NCBI GenBank assembly: GCA_023390415.1
Contig: JAEWCW010000046.1
Span: forward strand, 1-16,492
DNA: 16,492 nucleotides
From: Pseudomonadota bacterium
GTDB taxonomy: Bacteria > Pseudomonadota > Alphaproteobacteria > Sphingomonadales > Sphingomonadaceae
Reading direction: 5' to 3'
The stretch's first letter is position 1; every line of letters starts with the position of its first letter. The position numbers were made by a program, and so were the translations under genes. Below, in pieces: positions 15,320 to 16,492 of this stretch. The notes below the pieces were generated by a model. That model worked only from the letters and a program-made list of their open reading frames with translations. It searched no databases and was not told the origin of the DNA.

Positions 15320-16492
15320 ATGCAGCCGAACGACGTCAACATTCTCTTCGCCCGTGCCGAGCAGGCCTTCCTCGCCGGGCGGCTCGACGAGGCGCGCGGC
15401 GACCTGATCCAGGTCGGCCGCCTCGCGGGTGCTCACCCGGCCGTGCTCCACCTGCTGGCGATGGTCGAGCGGCGTCGGGGCGATCCGGCCGCGGCTCGAA
15501 AGGCGTTCGAAGCGGCCCTGAAGCTCGCGCCCAGGGACGCGCAGATCCTGGGCAATTATGCGAACCTCCTCGCCGAGACCGCGGAGAATGACGCCGCCCT
15601 CGCCGCCTACGGCTCCGCCCTCGCCGCGGCACCTGCCCACCACGACGCGCGCTACAACCGCGCGCTCCTCCTCCAGCGGCTCGGCCGGTGCGAGGAGGCC
15701 CTGGCCGATCTCGACGCCGTGGCGGCCGCGCAGCCCGGCGACGCGAAAATCCAGTCGGCCCGGGGAAGCGTTCTTCGCGACCTCGGCCGGCTCGGCGCGG
15801 CGGCTCAGGCGTACGACCAGGCGCTGGCGGCCGACCCGAACCGGGCGATCGCGGCTTATGGGCGCGCCCGGATCGCGCTCGAACGGGGCGAGGATTCCGC
15901 CCCCGCTTTCTATCGCCGCGCGGCGGCCCTCCGTCCCGGGGATCCGCAGATCATGCTGGATCTCGCCGAGGCGATGGAAATGCAAGGCGACCCCGGCGCC
16001 GTTCCGACGCTCGCCGCCGCTGTCGCCGCCAACCCCGCCTGGGCGCAGGGGCAGAAGGTGCTCGCGCGAATGCGGTGGGAGGCCGGAGAAGGTCGCGGCT
16101 TCACCCGCGACCTCGAGCGCGCCCTGGACGAGACGCCGCAGGATCGGACGCTCTGGCTCGCTTATGCCTCCGCCCTCGCCGAGGCAGACCTCCACGCCGA
16201 GGCCGCGGATGCGGCGGCGAAAGGCCGCGCGGCGACCGACGACCGCGACCCTGAATTGATGCTGGTCGAGGCCCTGCGCGCGTCTGAAGCGGGACAGATC
16301 GACCGGGCGGACAGGCTGTTCCACGATCTTCCGGAGCTGCCGGGCCGGAGCCTGATCGAATCCCGCCACCGGATGCGCACGGGGGCACTCGACCGCGCCC
16401 AGGCGCTGGCGGAACAGGCTCTCGCCGAATCGCCCTGGGACATCGGCGCCTGGGCTTTGACCGGGATCCTCTGGCGTCTGACGGCCGATCCC
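15320..16492 (+). CDS. Tetratricopeptide repeat protein, 3' end beyond window
   Basis: The frame is open from ATG 15320 to the last base, giving 391 residues without a stop; the gene is cut by the window edge. The protein has no signal peptide and consists of Ala/Leu-rich helical hairpins with TPR spacing. Repeats lie at about 40-73, 74-107, 108-141, 142-175, 176-207 and 208-241, with degenerate ones before and after. Clear examples are 'GDPAAARKAFEAALKLAP' (54-71) and 'GRLGAAAQAYDQALAADP' (156-173). Such proteins are protein-binding scaffolds. Some alphaproteobacterial relatives carry a C-terminal 2OG-Fe(II) oxygenase domain, and the end 'WALTGILWRLTADP' recalls those, but that part is not in view. 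It starts 34 bases after clpB with no terminator between, so it is probably co-transcribed. Its ribosome site is weak. Confidence 0.85.
   Translation, partial: MQPNDVNILFARAEQAFLAGRLDEARGDLIQVGRLAGAHPAVLHLLAMVERRRGDPAAARKAFEAALKLAPRDAQILGNYANLLAETAENDAALAAYGSALAAAPAHHDARYNRALLLQRLGRCEEALADLDAVAAAQPGDAKIQSARGSVLRDLGRLGAAAQAYDQALAADPNRAIAAYGRARIALERGEDSAPAFYRRAAALRPGDPQIMLDLAEAMEMQGDPGAVPTLAAAVAANPAWAQGQKVLARMRWEAGEGRGFTRDLERALDETPQDRTLWLAYASALAEADLHAEAADAAAKGRAATDDRDPELMLVEALRASEAGQIDRADRLFHDLPELPGRSLIESRHRMRTGALDRAQALAEQALAESPWDIGAWALTGILWRLTADP

Noticed and set aside
15558..16259. 233-codon plus-strand frame inside the TPR gene
   Set aside because: Arg/Pro/Ser-rich out-of-frame reading. The frame from 15320 gives regular TPR helices and stays open to the window end.

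Overview
The window looks like ordinary chromosomal housekeeping DNA of a GC-rich alphaproteobacterium, most likely a sphingomonad. That placement is inference. It rests on very strong G/C third-position bias, a 41-residue bL36 of the alphaproteobacterial kind, Caulobacter-like and RpoH-like promoters, and a REP-type 'CCAGCGAAGGCTGG' palindrome of the kind scattered through sphingomonad genomes. I see no rRNA, tRNA, CRISPR array, transposase, integrase, phage gene, toxin-antitoxin pair or defence system, and no clearly undescribed multi-gene system.

Layout. Positions 1-173 are non-coding with two inverted repeats. From 2693 leftward runs a probable operon: rpmJ (ribosomal protein bL36), a HAD hydrolase, a histidine phosphatase and an NAD(P)H-hydrate dehydratase (nnrD), with gaps of 27, 32 and -4 bases. 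Next, also leftward, come an exported protein with two SnoaL/DUF4440-like halves (2702-3556) and galE (3630-4631). Transcription then diverges. Rightward lie a DUF4136-like lipoprotein, an M14 cytosolic-type carboxypeptidase that overlaps it by 4 bases, and gpmA. A pair of inverted REP-like hairpins separates gpmA from a convergent GGDEF (diguanylate cyclase) gene. Divergent from that is the purE-purK pair for de novo purine synthesis. A GC-rich hairpin separates purK from a convergent two-domain M16 zinc peptidase lipoprotein. Divergent from the peptidase is clpB, behind a textbook heat-shock (RpoH) promoter, followed 34 bases later by a TPR gene that runs off the right edge.

How the genes fit together. 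Most are independent core functions: translation (rpmJ), metabolite repair (nnrD), sugar-nucleotide interconversion (galE), glycolysis (gpmA), purine synthesis (purE, purK), signalling (GGDEF), envelope proteolysis (M16) and protein disaggregation (clpB). The points most worth a second look are the clpB promoter and possible heat-shock co-expression of the TPR gene, the compensatory base changes in the REP pair, the lipoprotein/M14 peptidase pairing, the internally duplicated exported protein, and the rpmJ-led operon. No gap between genes exceeds about 210 bases.
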